Below are positions 1-6,746 of a DNA stretch of 8,337 nucleotides, piece after piece. The DNA is taken from the NCBI GenBank assembly GCA_002169365.1, contig NHLE01000035.1:7393-15729 (forward strand), given 5' to 3'. The translations under genes were made by a program, and so were the position numbers. Under the pieces are notes generated by a model. It searched no databases. It was not told where the DNA came from and was given only the letters and a program-made list of their open reading frames with translations. Origin of the DNA: Pelagibacteraceae bacterium TMED259. Its GTDB lineage: Bacteria > Pseudomonadota > Alphaproteobacteria > HIMB59. How positions within the stretch are numbered: the stretch's first letter is position 1; each line of letters opens with the position of its first letter.

Positions 1-39
1 ACTAACTTTTCTGACTTACAAGATACAAAAAAAAAATAA
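1..39 (+). CDS. possible 3' end of an upstream gene (partial)
   Basis: Reading from base 1, frame 1 is open for twelve codons (ending in three lysines) and stops with TAA at 37-39, directly followed by the ATG of the NUDIX gene at 40. Such a stop-start abutment is common in compact genomes and would put the NUDIX gene at the end of an operon entering from the left. Frame 2 is also open here, to a TAA at 44-46, so the frame is not certain. The visible peptide is too short to identify. The segment holds a run of ten A (27-36). Confidence 0.35.
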   Translation, partial: TNFSDLQDTKKK

Positions 40-585
40 ATGGTAAATATTAAAAAAAGAAAAATATTTAAAGACATATATGAGTTAGATATTAAATTTT
101 CTAAAAGAAAAAACACAAAAATTTATAAGGAAAATTTTATATTTAATGGGAAAAGTGTTTCAGCTATTTGCTTTAATAAAGATTTAAAAGTTTTCTATTT
201 CATTAAACAAATGCGACCAAATTATTTTTTTCATAAATTCAATAATTATCCACTTGAGATAGTTGCAGGAGGAATAAATAAAAACGAAACTAGTAAAAAA
301 GCTATTATAAGAGAGATTAATGAAGAGCTTGGCGTTAAAGTCATCTCAGTCAAAAAAATTGATTCATTGATTATTGCGCCCGACTGTTTAGAAGAAATTA
401 CTGATTTATATTTTGCAGAGGTTCCAATAATTCAGAATTTTGAAATTAGCAACCCCGCTGAAGGTGAATTTATAAAGATAATAAAATTAAATAAGAAAGA
501 AATTAAAGAGTTATTAAATAAAAAAAGACCTCAAAATATTGTTACAAAAATTGCTTTTTTAAAAATATTAGAAACTAAGATTTAA
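40..585 (+). CDS. NUDIX hydrolase, ADP-ribose pyrophosphatase-like
   Basis: A 181-residue NUDIX protein, a normal length for the ADP-ribose/nucleoside-diphosphate-sugar pyrophosphatase group. The NUDIX box is complete at residues 77-99: G77, E83, then REINEELGV (91-99), which supplies the Mg-binding glutamates of the GX5EX7REUXEEXGU pattern. KQMRP (56-60) and LEIVAGG (72-78) before the box match the Q-x-RP and E-x-x-AG elements typical of ADP-ribose pyrophosphatases. P114 lies 15 residues after the box, where that subfamily usually has a proline. Expected reaction: hydrolysis of ADP-ribose or a related NDP-sugar to AMP/NMP plus sugar phosphate, in the cytoplasm (family knowledge; exact substrate unknown). 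The N-terminus is very lysine-rich. The ATG at 40 sits right after a TAA and has no clear Shine-Dalgarno. The 3' end overlaps the convergent dehydrogenase gene by 11 nt. No obvious link to choline metabolism. Confidence 0.88.
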   Translation: MVNIKKRKIFKDIYELDIKFSKRKNTKIYKENFIFNGKSVSAICFNKDLKVFYFIKQMRPNYFFHKFNNYPLEIVAGGINKNETSKKAIIREINEELGVKVISVKKIDSLIIAPDCLEEITDLYFAEVPIIQNFEISNPAEGEFIKIIKLNKKEIKELLNKKRPQNIVTKIAFLKILETKI

Positions 586-3007
586 TTTTTAACATTTTTT
601 CATCATATAAAGGAGATAGATGAACACTGCATGACACTTTTTCAGTAGCTATTTCTAATTCGTATTTACCACTTTTGACAAACTCTTTATCTATAATTTC
701 ATCGCTTCTAATGTATCCATAACCAATTGGTTTGCCTATTGTATACCCATATCCCCCACTAGAGAGCCAACCAACTTGTTTACCATTTCTAAAAATTGTC
801 TCTCTTCCTAACAAAATTATATTTGGATCATCACAAGTAAATCCAGCAAAAATTTTCATTAAACCCTTCTTCTTTTGCTCAAGAAGAAATTGCTTACCAA
901 TAAAATCTATCTCACTATTTAATTTTGTTGCCCAACCCAATCCTGCCTCTAAAGGGGTATGGTCTGGCCCGATATCAGAACCCCAAGCCCTATAACCTTT
1001 TTCTAAACGGCAACTTTCGATACAACGATAACCAGCATTAACCAAACCAAGATTTTTTCCAAAATCCATTATATTTTCATATACATCTTTTGCTTGAGCA
1101 ATAGGAAAGTGTAATTCCCACCCTAATTCGCCCATGTAAGTTATTCTAATGGCATTTACATCATGATTTCCAATTCTAATTTTTTGGCAGGTACCAAATG
1201 GAAAATTTTCATTTGATAAATCATGATTTGTTAAACCTTGAAGTATCTCTCTTGATTTAGGGCCCATAAGTGCGAAAGCAGAATTATCATAAGTTATATT
1301 TTTAACATCTACCTTATATCCACTTGGAATATTTGATTTTATCCAATTAAAATCATGAGTCATAAATCCGGTACCTGTAACGATGTAATATTTATTAACA
1401 TCAAGCACTGTTATGGTAACGTCACATTCTATGCCACCTTTTTCATTTAACATTTGAGTATAAATAATAGATCCAACTGGTTTGTTGATTTTATTTGCAC
1501 AAATATAGTCCAGCGCTTTTGTTGCATCCTCTCCTGAAACAATGAATTTAGCAAAGGAACTTTGGTCAATAAGGACTGCTTTTTCTCGCGTAGCTTTAAC
1601 TTCTTCTCCAACTATTTCAAACCAATTTTGCCTATCATAGGAATAAACATCTTTAGGTTCAGTTGACTTGGGAGCAAACCAATTAGGTCTTTCCCAGCCC
1701 ATTTTTTCACCAAAACATGCATTAGCATCTATTAAATCATCAAATATTGGAGAAGTTTGAAAGTTTCTTCCTGAAGAGTGCTCTTCAAAAGGCCAAGCCA
1801 TAGTGTAGTGTTTTGCATAAGCCTCATAAGTCCTCTTTCTGACCCACTCTAAATCTTGGTGTGGTTTTCCAAATCTTCTTATATCTACTGGCCACAAATC
1901 ATAAGGTGGTTGTCCGTTAGCTACCCACTCCGCCAATGCCATCCCCGCTCCTCCACCAGCAGCTATTCCATATGCATTGAAACCTGCACCAACATAAAAA
2001 TTATTTAATTCTGGGCTTTCACCTAAAATAAAGTTTCCATCTGGAGTAAAACTCTCAGGTCCATTAATGAGCTCTTTAATACCTGCGGTTTCTAAAAGCG
2101 GAACTCTTCCCAAGGCATTGTTCATGATTAGCTCGAAGTGATCATAATCAGAATCCAACAGAGAAAAATGAAAATCCTCTGGAACAGTTTTCTCAGCCCA
2201 AGAAAGTGGATTAGGCTCATAGCCTCCCATAACCAATCCCCCAACCTCTTCTTTAAAATAAATTAGCCTATCAGGGTCTCTTAGTGTTGGTAAATTTGAT
2301 TTGACTCCATCGATTTCTTCAGTCACTAGATACTGGTGCTGGAATGATACTAGAGGGACGTTGACGCCAACTGTTTCAGCAAATTGTCTGGTCCACTGAC
2401 CACAACAACATACTATTTTTTCACAATTTATAACTCCCTTATCTGTTTCTAAACCTGTAATTACACCATCTTCTATAATAACTTTAATCGCTTTTGTCTC
2501 CTCGATAATTTTAGCTCCTTTATTCCTAGCTCCCTTTGCTAAAGCTTGAGATATATCAGTTGGATTAGCTTGACCATCCGTTGGTAGAAATGCAGCGCCA
2601 TAAACATCTTCGATATCCATTATTGGCCATAAGTCTTGAGCTTCTTTTGGAGACAAAAGTTCCATTTCTAAACCAAAAGAATGAGCGGTTGTAGTTTGTC
2701 TTAAAACTTCCTTCCATCTTTGTTCGTTGCACGCAAGTCTTAAACCGCCATTCATTTTCCAACCAGTGCTTAAACCAGTTTCTTTTTCTAGGCGATTATA
2801 AAGGTCAACCGAATATCCTAAAAGTTGAGTGATATTAGCATTGCTTCTTAACTGACCTACAAGCCCTGCAGCATGCCAGGTACTTCCAGAGGTTAATTTA
2901 CCGCTTTCTATTAAACAAACCTCATGTCCTAAATCCGCTAAATGGTAAGCTGTTGAACAACCAACAATACCCCCTCCAATAATTATTATTTTTGAGCTAT
3001 TAATCAT
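575..3007 (-). CDS. dimethylglycine/sarcosine dehydrogenase-like FAD-GcvT enzyme
   Basis: An 810-residue two-part enzyme of the DMGDH/SARDH family. Residues 7-363 form the FAD-dependent DAO domain: dinucleotide motif GGGIVG (11-16), E34 for ADP-ribose, and TWHAAGL (43-49), whose H45 aligns with the histidine that binds FAD covalently in mitochondrial DMGDH. Residues ~366-421 are the linker (FAO_M) domain; ~424-695 a GcvT folate domain (DQSSFAKF 481-488, GELGWELH 626-633, PLEAGL 685-690); ~715-802 the GcvT C-terminal barrel. The family oxidatively removes an N-methyl group from dimethylglycine or sarcosine and passes the one-carbon unit to tetrahydrofolate, usually with ETF as electron acceptor. 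Sequence features are mixed between the two substrates: NGGL (86-89) and GPESFTPD (316-323) look SARDH-like, while WHAAGL and RQNWFEIVGEE (459-469) look DMGDH-like. The start overlaps the kinase stop (ATGA) and has a GAAAGG ribosome site 5 nt upstream. Last gene of the betA operon; length is full. Family is sure, substrate is not. Confidence 0.9.
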   Translation of the reverse strand: MINSSKIIIIGGGIVGCSTAYHLADLGHEVCLIESGKLTSGSTWHAAGLVGQLRSNANITQLLGYSVDLYNRLEKETGLSTGWKMNGGLRLACNEQRWKEVLRQTTTAHSFGLEMELLSPKEAQDLWPIMDIEDVYGAAFLPTDGQANPTDISQALAKGARNKGAKIIEETKAIKVIIEDGVITGLETDKGVINCEKIVCCCGQWTRQFAETVGVNVPLVSFQHQYLVTEEIDGVKSNLPTLRDPDRLIYFKEEVGGLVMGGYEPNPLSWAEKTVPEDFHFSLLDSDYDHFELIMNNALGRVPLLETAGIKELINGPESFTPDGNFILGESPELNNFYVGAGFNAYGIAAGGGAGMALAEWVANGQPPYDLWPVDIRRFGKPHQDLEWVRKRTYEAYAKHYTMAWPFEEHSSGRNFQTSPIFDDLIDANACFGEKMGWERPNWFAPKSTEPKDVYSYDRQNWFEIVGEEVKATREKAVLIDQSSFAKFIVSGEDATKALDYICANKINKPVGSIIYTQMLNEKGGIECDVTITVLDVNKYYIVTGTGFMTHDFNWIKSNIPSGYKVDVKNITYDNSAFALMGPKSREILQGLTNHDLSNENFPFGTCQKIRIGNHDVNAIRITYMGELGWELHFPIAQAKDVYENIMDFGKNLGLVNAGYRCIESCRLEKGYRAWGSDIGPDHTPLEAGLGWATKLNSEIDFIGKQFLLEQKKKGLMKIFAGFTCDDPNIILLGRETIFRNGKQVGWLSSGGYGYTIGKPIGYGYIRSDEIIDKEFVKSGKYELEIATEKVSCSVHLSPLYDEKMLKIKS

Positions 3008-3867
3008 TTCAACCTTTCAAATGCATTATTAAATTTTGTTAAATTATCAGAGGTGTATTCTCCATAATTAAAATCTATCTTTGAGGTAATTTCTGAAACC
3101 ATACTCCACATCGTCTCTCTTAATAAACTAGCGGTTTTCATTGCATTATATTTAATGAAAAGATCAGACGAGGGTTTTTTTTCAAAATACATCTCTAGTA
3201 ATTGTTCTTCAAGTTGTGTGTCAAAGTCATTGTTAGAAGATAAACCTCCTAAATCAAAAAGAGGGTCGTTGAAACCACCATACTCCCAATCCACAACCCA
3301 AATTTTAGAGCCATCATCTAAAAAATTTGCTGCCAAAAGATCATTATGGCCAAAAACTATATCCCTAGGAGAGGATAATATTTCTAATTTTTCATTTTTG
3401 TCCAATAGTTCATTTATAATTGGAATATGGTTGCTTTCATTTTTTATAAGAAAATTGGCATAATATTTAATTACATAAAAAACCCAAAATAAAGGCGGTT
3501 GCCCAGAAAGCTTCATAGGAATAGATTTGTGAATATTTTTAATTACAGGAATAATTCTCTCTAAATTATCCCTTACACCTTGGGGATCCAAAGTAGCACT
3601 CTCTATAAAATCAATGACTAATATTCCAGGTTCGTTGTGAATTAATTTTGGAGATGTTCCAATTTCATAAGCTGCTTTGCTTACTGAAATTTCGTTTTGT
3701 CTAAACACTAAGTGCTCTGGAATATCAGATCCAAGTCTTACAACTACTTTTTTTTCATTATCTTGTACGATGTAGTTTAAATTTGTGATGCCTCCCTCTA
3801 AGGGTTTTATATTGATATTGCCATTCCAAATGGAAATTGAGCTGATTTTATCTTCATTTGATAACAT
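3004..3867 (-). CDS. choline/ethanolamine kinase-type phosphotransferase (APH fold)
   Basis: A 287-residue kinase of the aminoglycoside phosphotransferase/choline kinase superfamily. GGITNLNYIV (25-34) matches the nucleotide-loop motif of LicA-type choline kinases, and VVVRLG (41-46) is the following strand. The catalytic Brenner-type motif is GHNDLLAANFL (173-183), with D176 the presumed catalytic base and N181 a metal ligand. VVDWEYGGFNDPLFDLG (191-207) carries the Mg-binding D193 and the D-x-E-Y...D-x-x-F-D-L pattern of choline/ethanolamine kinases. Expected role: ATP-dependent phosphorylation of choline or a similar amino-alcohol in the cytoplasm (inference); related proteins phosphorylate thiamine, sugars or antibiotics, so the substrate is not proven. 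It lies between betA (44 nt upstream) and the FAD-GcvT dehydrogenase (4-nt overlap), which supports a choline-linked substrate. Upstream TAAGG is 11-12 nt from the ATG, a weak ribosome site; no better start is seen. Confidence 0.82.
   Translation of the reverse strand: MLSNEDKISSISIWNGNINIKPLEGGITNLNYIVQDNEKKVVVRLGSDIPEHLVFRQNEISVSKAAYEIGTSPKLIHNEPGILVIDFIESATLDPQGVRDNLERIIPVIKNIHKSIPMKLSGQPPLFWVFYVIKYYANFLIKNESNHIPIINELLDKNEKLEILSSPRDIVFGHNDLLAANFLDDGSKIWVVDWEYGGFNDPLFDLGGLSSNNDFDTQLEEQLLEMYFEKKPSSDLFIKYNAMKTASLLRETMWSMVSEITSKIDFNYGEYTSDNLTKFNNAFERLK
3013..3018 (-). promoter_or_regulatory. ribosome binding site of the dehydrogenase gene, inside the kinase gene
   Basis: On the minus strand GAAAGG lies 5 nt before the ATG at 3007-3005. 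It sits within the last codons of the kinase gene, whose TGA overlaps this ATG. Position and spacing support the chosen start and suggest translational coupling of the two genes. Confidence 0.65.
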
Positions 3868-3911
3868 GAAGTAACAAACCTTACTTTTTTTTTATCTATT
3901 TTAAAGGGATA

Positions 3912-5576
3912 TTATCTCTGAGAATTTTTCCAATTCGGATGATAGTAAGGCTCGAGTTGAGAGGGAGATAAAATTTTCTTTCCTAATATATGATCAGATG
4001 CTTTTTCACCTACCATGATAGAAGGTGCGTTCAAATTTCCATTTGTGATTCGTGGAAAGATTGATGAGTCAGCTAAAAATAAATTCGATAGTCCTTTAAC
4101 TCTGCAATCTTTTTCAACTACCGTTGTTGGATCATTTTTGTCGCCCATTTTACATGTACCACATGGGTGGTAGGCAGACTCGCAATTATTTTTTATAAAT
4201 TCATCTAGGTCGCTATCAGAAATGGAATGATTACCTGGTTGTATTTCTGGACCAGCATATGGTTTTAATGCCTCTTGACCTAAAATTTCTCTACTTAATC
4301 TAAGGGCTTTTCTAAAAGTTGGAAAATCACTTTCATGACTCATATAGTTAAATTTAATTTTTGGAGGGTCTTTAGGATTTGAAGACTTAATTTTTATATA
4401 TCCCCGAGATTCAGATCGCATTGGACCAACATGTAATTGGAATCCATGCCCCTCACTAGGGGCCGTGCCATCGTACCTTATTGCAACAGGAAGGAAGTGA
4501 AACTGAATATCGGGATAAGCGATATTTCTATCAGATCGAATGAAACCTAAAGTTTCAAATTGATTGCTTGCCCCAGGTCCATTTTTTAAAAACATCCATT
4601 GCATTCCTATAAGCAGTTTTGAAATGGGATTCAAATATTTATAAAGAGTTATAGGTTGTAGGCATTTGACCTGAAAATAAACTTCAAGATGATCTTGTAA
4701 ATTTTTTCCAACCCCAGGTAAATGATTTAAAACAGAGACACCCTTGCTTTTTAACTCCTCTCCGTCTCCAATACCTGAGCGCTGTAAAATTGCAGGACTA
4801 TTAATTGAACCTGCTGACAAAACTATATCTTTTTTAACTTTTATGATTCTTGTTTCACCCTGATATATAAATTTCACACCAATGGCCTTCTTACCCTCAA
4901 AGATTATTTGATCAACAAGTGCTCTCTTTAAAAGCTGAACATTTTTCTTTTTTAAAGCAGGTTTTAAGTAAGCCTTTGCTGTTGAATATCTAGATCCTTT
5001 CCAGACAGTCATATCTGCTGGACCAAAACCCTCTTGACGAAAACCATTATAGTCCTCTGTGGCGGAATATCCTGCTTGTTCGGATGCTTTGACAAAAGCT
5101 TCATGAAGGGGATTCTCTCTCTTTCCTCTGGAAACTTGCATGGGTCCTTCGTTACCGCGAAAATCAGATTGAAAGCCATTACTTGTTTCCATTCTTTGAA
5201 AATAAGGAAGAACATCCTTGTAATCCCATCCAACCGCTCCATTTTGGGCCCAATAATTATAGTCACCTGGGTTTCCTCGAACATAGATCATTCCATTTAT
5301 AGAAGAAGACCCCCCTACGACCTTTCCTCTCGGACAAACTATTGAACGACCATTTAAATTATGTTCTGGTTCTGCTTTATAGCCCCAATCATATTGAGAC
5401 ATATTCATTGGATAAGATAAAGCAGCAGGCATTTGAATAAATGGACCAATATCAGTTCCACCGAACTCAAGAACTAAAACTTGATTATTTCCACTTTCCC
5501 CCAGCCTATAGGCTATCGTTGAGCCAGAGGACCCTGAGCCAATTACAATGTAATCTGGATTATTAAAAATGGACAT
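3912..5576 (-). CDS. betA: choline dehydrogenase BetA (GMC oxidoreductase)
   Basis: A 554-residue GMC-family flavoenzyme, full length for BetA. It oxidises choline to betaine aldehyde, and the E. coli enzyme can take betaine aldehyde on to glycine betaine; BetA is usually membrane-associated and feeds the respiratory chain. Residues seen: FAD motif GSGSSG (13-18) with E37; GMC signature 1 around RGKVVGGSSSINGMIYVRG (83-101); GMC signature 2, SAGSINSPAILQRSG (254-268); ASNQFETLGFIRS (336-348) and FHFLPVAIRYDG (359-370), close to E. coli BetA; YHPCGTCKMG (469-478) with the presumed catalytic H470; and NGNLNAPS (512-519), where N516 aligns with the active-site asparagine of choline oxidase. The C-terminal tail YYHPNWKNSQR resembles alphaproteobacterial BetA. 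First gene of the minus-strand operon, divergent from the BHMT-like gene. No betB lies in the window. The upstream Shine-Dalgarno is weak. Other GMC alcohol dehydrogenases are possible but match less well. Confidence 0.9.
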   Translation of the reverse strand: MSIFNNPDYIVIGSGSSGSTIAYRLGESGNNQVLVLEFGGTDIGPFIQMPAALSYPMNMSQYDWGYKAEPEHNLNGRSIVCPRGKVVGGSSSINGMIYVRGNPGDYNYWAQNGAVGWDYKDVLPYFQRMETSNGFQSDFRGNEGPMQVSRGKRENPLHEAFVKASEQAGYSATEDYNGFRQEGFGPADMTVWKGSRYSTAKAYLKPALKKKNVQLLKRALVDQIIFEGKKAIGVKFIYQGETRIIKVKKDIVLSAGSINSPAILQRSGIGDGEELKSKGVSVLNHLPGVGKNLQDHLEVYFQVKCLQPITLYKYLNPISKLLIGMQWMFLKNGPGASNQFETLGFIRSDRNIAYPDIQFHFLPVAIRYDGTAPSEGHGFQLHVGPMRSESRGYIKIKSSNPKDPPKIKFNYMSHESDFPTFRKALRLSREILGQEALKPYAGPEIQPGNHSISDSDLDEFIKNNCESAYHPCGTCKMGDKNDPTTVVEKDCRVKGLSNLFLADSSIFPRITNGNLNAPSIMVGEKASDHILGKKILSPSQLEPYYHPNWKNSQR

Positions 5577-5593
5577 AATTTGATAAAAATCTA

Positions 5594-5599
5594 ATCATA
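5594..5599 (-). promoter_or_regulatory. possible -10 box for the betA operon
   Basis: Read on the minus strand this is TATGAT, five of six matches to the sigma-70 -10 consensus, and it would give a start about 11 nt before the betA ATG. No good -35 box lies 16-18 nt upstream; that place is instead occupied by an inverted repeat (5616-5636), which could fit an activator-dependent or repressed promoter. Weak evidence in AT-rich DNA. Confidence 0.25.
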
Positions 5600-5615
5600 T
5601 AAATACTCAATAAGA

Positions 5616-5636
5616 CTAATGGTATTTCATCATTAG
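5616..5636. promoter_or_regulatory. inverted repeat in the divergent intergenic region, possible operator
   Basis: CTAATG (5616-5621) and CATTAG (5631-5636) are a perfect 6-bp inverted repeat with a 9-nt spacer, centre to centre 15 nt. It lies between the divergent betA and BHMT-like genes, where the -35 region of the proposed betA promoter would be. It could bind a dimeric regulator (betI-like repressors act on bet genes in other bacteria) or form a weak hairpin. A repeat of this size can occur by chance in AT-rich DNA. Confidence 0.3.
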
Positions 5637-5654
5637 GAAAAGAAATAAAATTGT

Positions 5655-5683
5655 ATGACAATGTCTTTTTTTAACATTAATAT
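5655..5683 (+). promoter_or_regulatory. candidate sigma-70 promoter of the BHMT-like operon
   Basis: A -35 box ATGACA (5655-5660, five of six consensus bases) and a -10 box TAATAT (5678-5683, four of six) are separated by exactly 17 nt. Transcription would start near 5690, leaving a leader of about 14 nt that holds just the AGGAG ribosome site, so there would be no room for a riboswitch. The -35 lies in a small overlapping palindrome (ATTGT/ACAAT at 5650-5662; GACAATGTC at 5657-5665). Confidence 0.45.
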
Positions 5684-5693
5684 TTTCAAAATT

Positions 5694-5699
5694 AGGAGA
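5694..5699 (+). promoter_or_regulatory. ribosome binding site of the BHMT-like gene
   Basis: AGGAGA ends 4 nt before the ATG at 5704 (5 nt after the AGGAG core). It is one of the clearest Shine-Dalgarno sites in the window and fixes the start. Confidence 0.75.
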
Positions 5700-5703
5700 T
5701 GGT

Positions 5704-6741
5704 ATGAATCTAATCGATAAACTTAATAATGGTCCAGTGCTATGCGCTGAAGGATATCTTTTTGCTATGGAAAGAAGGGGCTATTTACAAGCTGGTGCTT
5801 ATGTTCCAGAGGTAGTTTTAGAACACCCAGAGGTTGTCACTCAACTTCATCGTGAATTCATCCGTGCTGGAAGTGATGTTGTGCAAGCTTTTACCTATTA
5901 TGGCCATCGAGAAAAATTACGTTTAATTGGTAAAGAGGATTTATTGGAACCCTTACAAAGAAATGCTCTTAAAATTGCTCAGGATGCTGCAAATGAATTT
6001 CCAGAGCTAGATTTGATGGTTGCTGGAAATGTAGCGAATACAAATATTTATGATCCTAATGAAAAACAATCACATATTGATTGTCAAAATATGTTTGCTG
6101 AACAAATTGGTTGGGCTAAGGAAGCCAATGTTGATTTTGTTATTGCAGAAACAATAAATTGGACAGAAGAAGCTAAAATAGCTTTAAAAGAAATTAAAGA
6201 TGCGGGTTTGATTGCAGTTGTGAATCTTGCCATACCTAAGGGTGATAAAACCCGTGAAGGTCACACTGCAGCTGAAGCTTGTAAAATTCTTGAAGACCAT
6301 GGCGCAGATGTTGTGGGTTTAAATTGTTACCGTGGCCCAGACATGACCATGAAATTACTTCCAGAAATTAGAGAAAAAGTATCCTGTCATGTTGCTGCAC
6401 TCCCAGTTCCCTATCGAACCAATGAGAAATATCCAACACACATGTATATCAAGGATGATAACTGTGGATGCATAGAAGGGAATGTCTCACATATTGCCTT
6501 AGATGGGCTAACGTGTAATAGATTTGAAATGGCTGAATTCACAAAGCAATGTATGGATATAAATGTCAATTTTATAGGAATTTGTTGTGGGGCTGACCCT
6601 CATCATGTTAGAGAGATGGCAGTTGCTATGGGTAGAAAACCTATTGCTTATAAGTATTACCCAGATATGACAAAACATTTTGCTCATGGTAATGAAAAAT
6701 CACTGAAGGATCATAATAAAGTGCAGGAATGGCTTAAGTAA
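5704..6741 (+). CDS. betaine-homocysteine S-methyltransferase-like enzyme
   Basis: A 345-residue Zn-dependent homocysteine S-methyltransferase, alignable along its length with animal BHMT. Likely reaction: glycine betaine + homocysteine to dimethylglycine + methionine, in the cytoplasm. The three zinc cysteines are present: C208 in GLNCYRGP and C294-C295 in GICCGADPHH. The N-terminal RRGYLQAGAYVPEVVLEHPE region (24-43), HREFIRAGSDVVQAFTYY (49-66) and VDFVIAET (143-150) match the BHMT barrel; Y66 and E149 align with human betaine/homocysteine residues Y77 and E159. Against human BHMT as remembered, W44 is Y33, D26 is E16 and Y160 is T150, so the methyl donor pocket is changed. The protein is about 60 residues shorter because the C-terminal oligomerisation arm is missing, as expected for bacterial forms. 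First gene of its operon, with a strong ribosome site; the next gene starts 5 nt after its stop. Placement opposite betA and the DMGDH-like gene supports betaine as donor, but another methyl donor such as DMSP or S-methylmethionine is possible. Confidence 0.87.
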   Translation: MNLIDKLNNGPVLCAEGYLFAMERRGYLQAGAYVPEVVLEHPEVVTQLHREFIRAGSDVVQAFTYYGHREKLRLIGKEDLLEPLQRNALKIAQDAANEFPELDLMVAGNVANTNIYDPNEKQSHIDCQNMFAEQIGWAKEANVDFVIAETINWTEEAKIALKEIKDAGLIAVVNLAIPKGDKTREGHTAAEACKILEDHGADVVGLNCYRGPDMTMKLLPEIREKVSCHVAALPVPYRTNEKYPTHMYIKDDNCGCIEGNVSHIALDGLTCNRFEMAEFTKQCMDINVNFIGICCGADPHHVREMAVAMGRKPIAYKYYPDMTKHFAHGNEKSLKDHNKVQEWLK

Positions 6742-6746
6742 ACTAA

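Noticed and set aside
732..995. Plus-strand open frame of 87 codons opposite the dehydrogenase gene
   Set aside because: It lies wholly inside a well-supported gene on the other strand, has no ribosome site or recognisable motif, and has a composition expected of an antisense frame.
2565..2762. Minus-strand 65-codon open frame within the dehydrogenase gene
   Set aside because: An out-of-frame shadow on the same strand as the real gene, with no motif.
3155..3463. Plus-strand open frame opposite the kinase gene
   Set aside because: Covers the catalytic motifs of the kinase in antisense; low-complexity serine/lysine peptide with no family features.
3004..3867. Antibiotic resistance (aminoglycoside phosphotransferase)
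   Set aside because: The fold is shared, but GGITNLNY and DWEYGG motifs and the operon context point to a choline-kinase-type substrate.
5009..5345. Open frames on both strands inside betA (minus 5284-5009 and plus 5034-5345)
   Set aside because: Both fall within the conserved N-terminal half of BetA and show no independent coding signal.
5657..5672. Intrinsic terminator: palindrome followed by seven T
   Set aside because: The stem is only 4-5 AT-containing pairs and no gene ends upstream on the plus strand; the region reads better as a promoter.
5577..5703. SAM-II/SAM-V or other riboswitch before the BHMT-like gene
   Set aside because: SAM riboswitches are known for methionine-cycle genes in marine alphaproteobacteria, but the conserved cores and pseudoknot pairing are not recognisable here, and the best promoter leaves only about 14 nt of leader.
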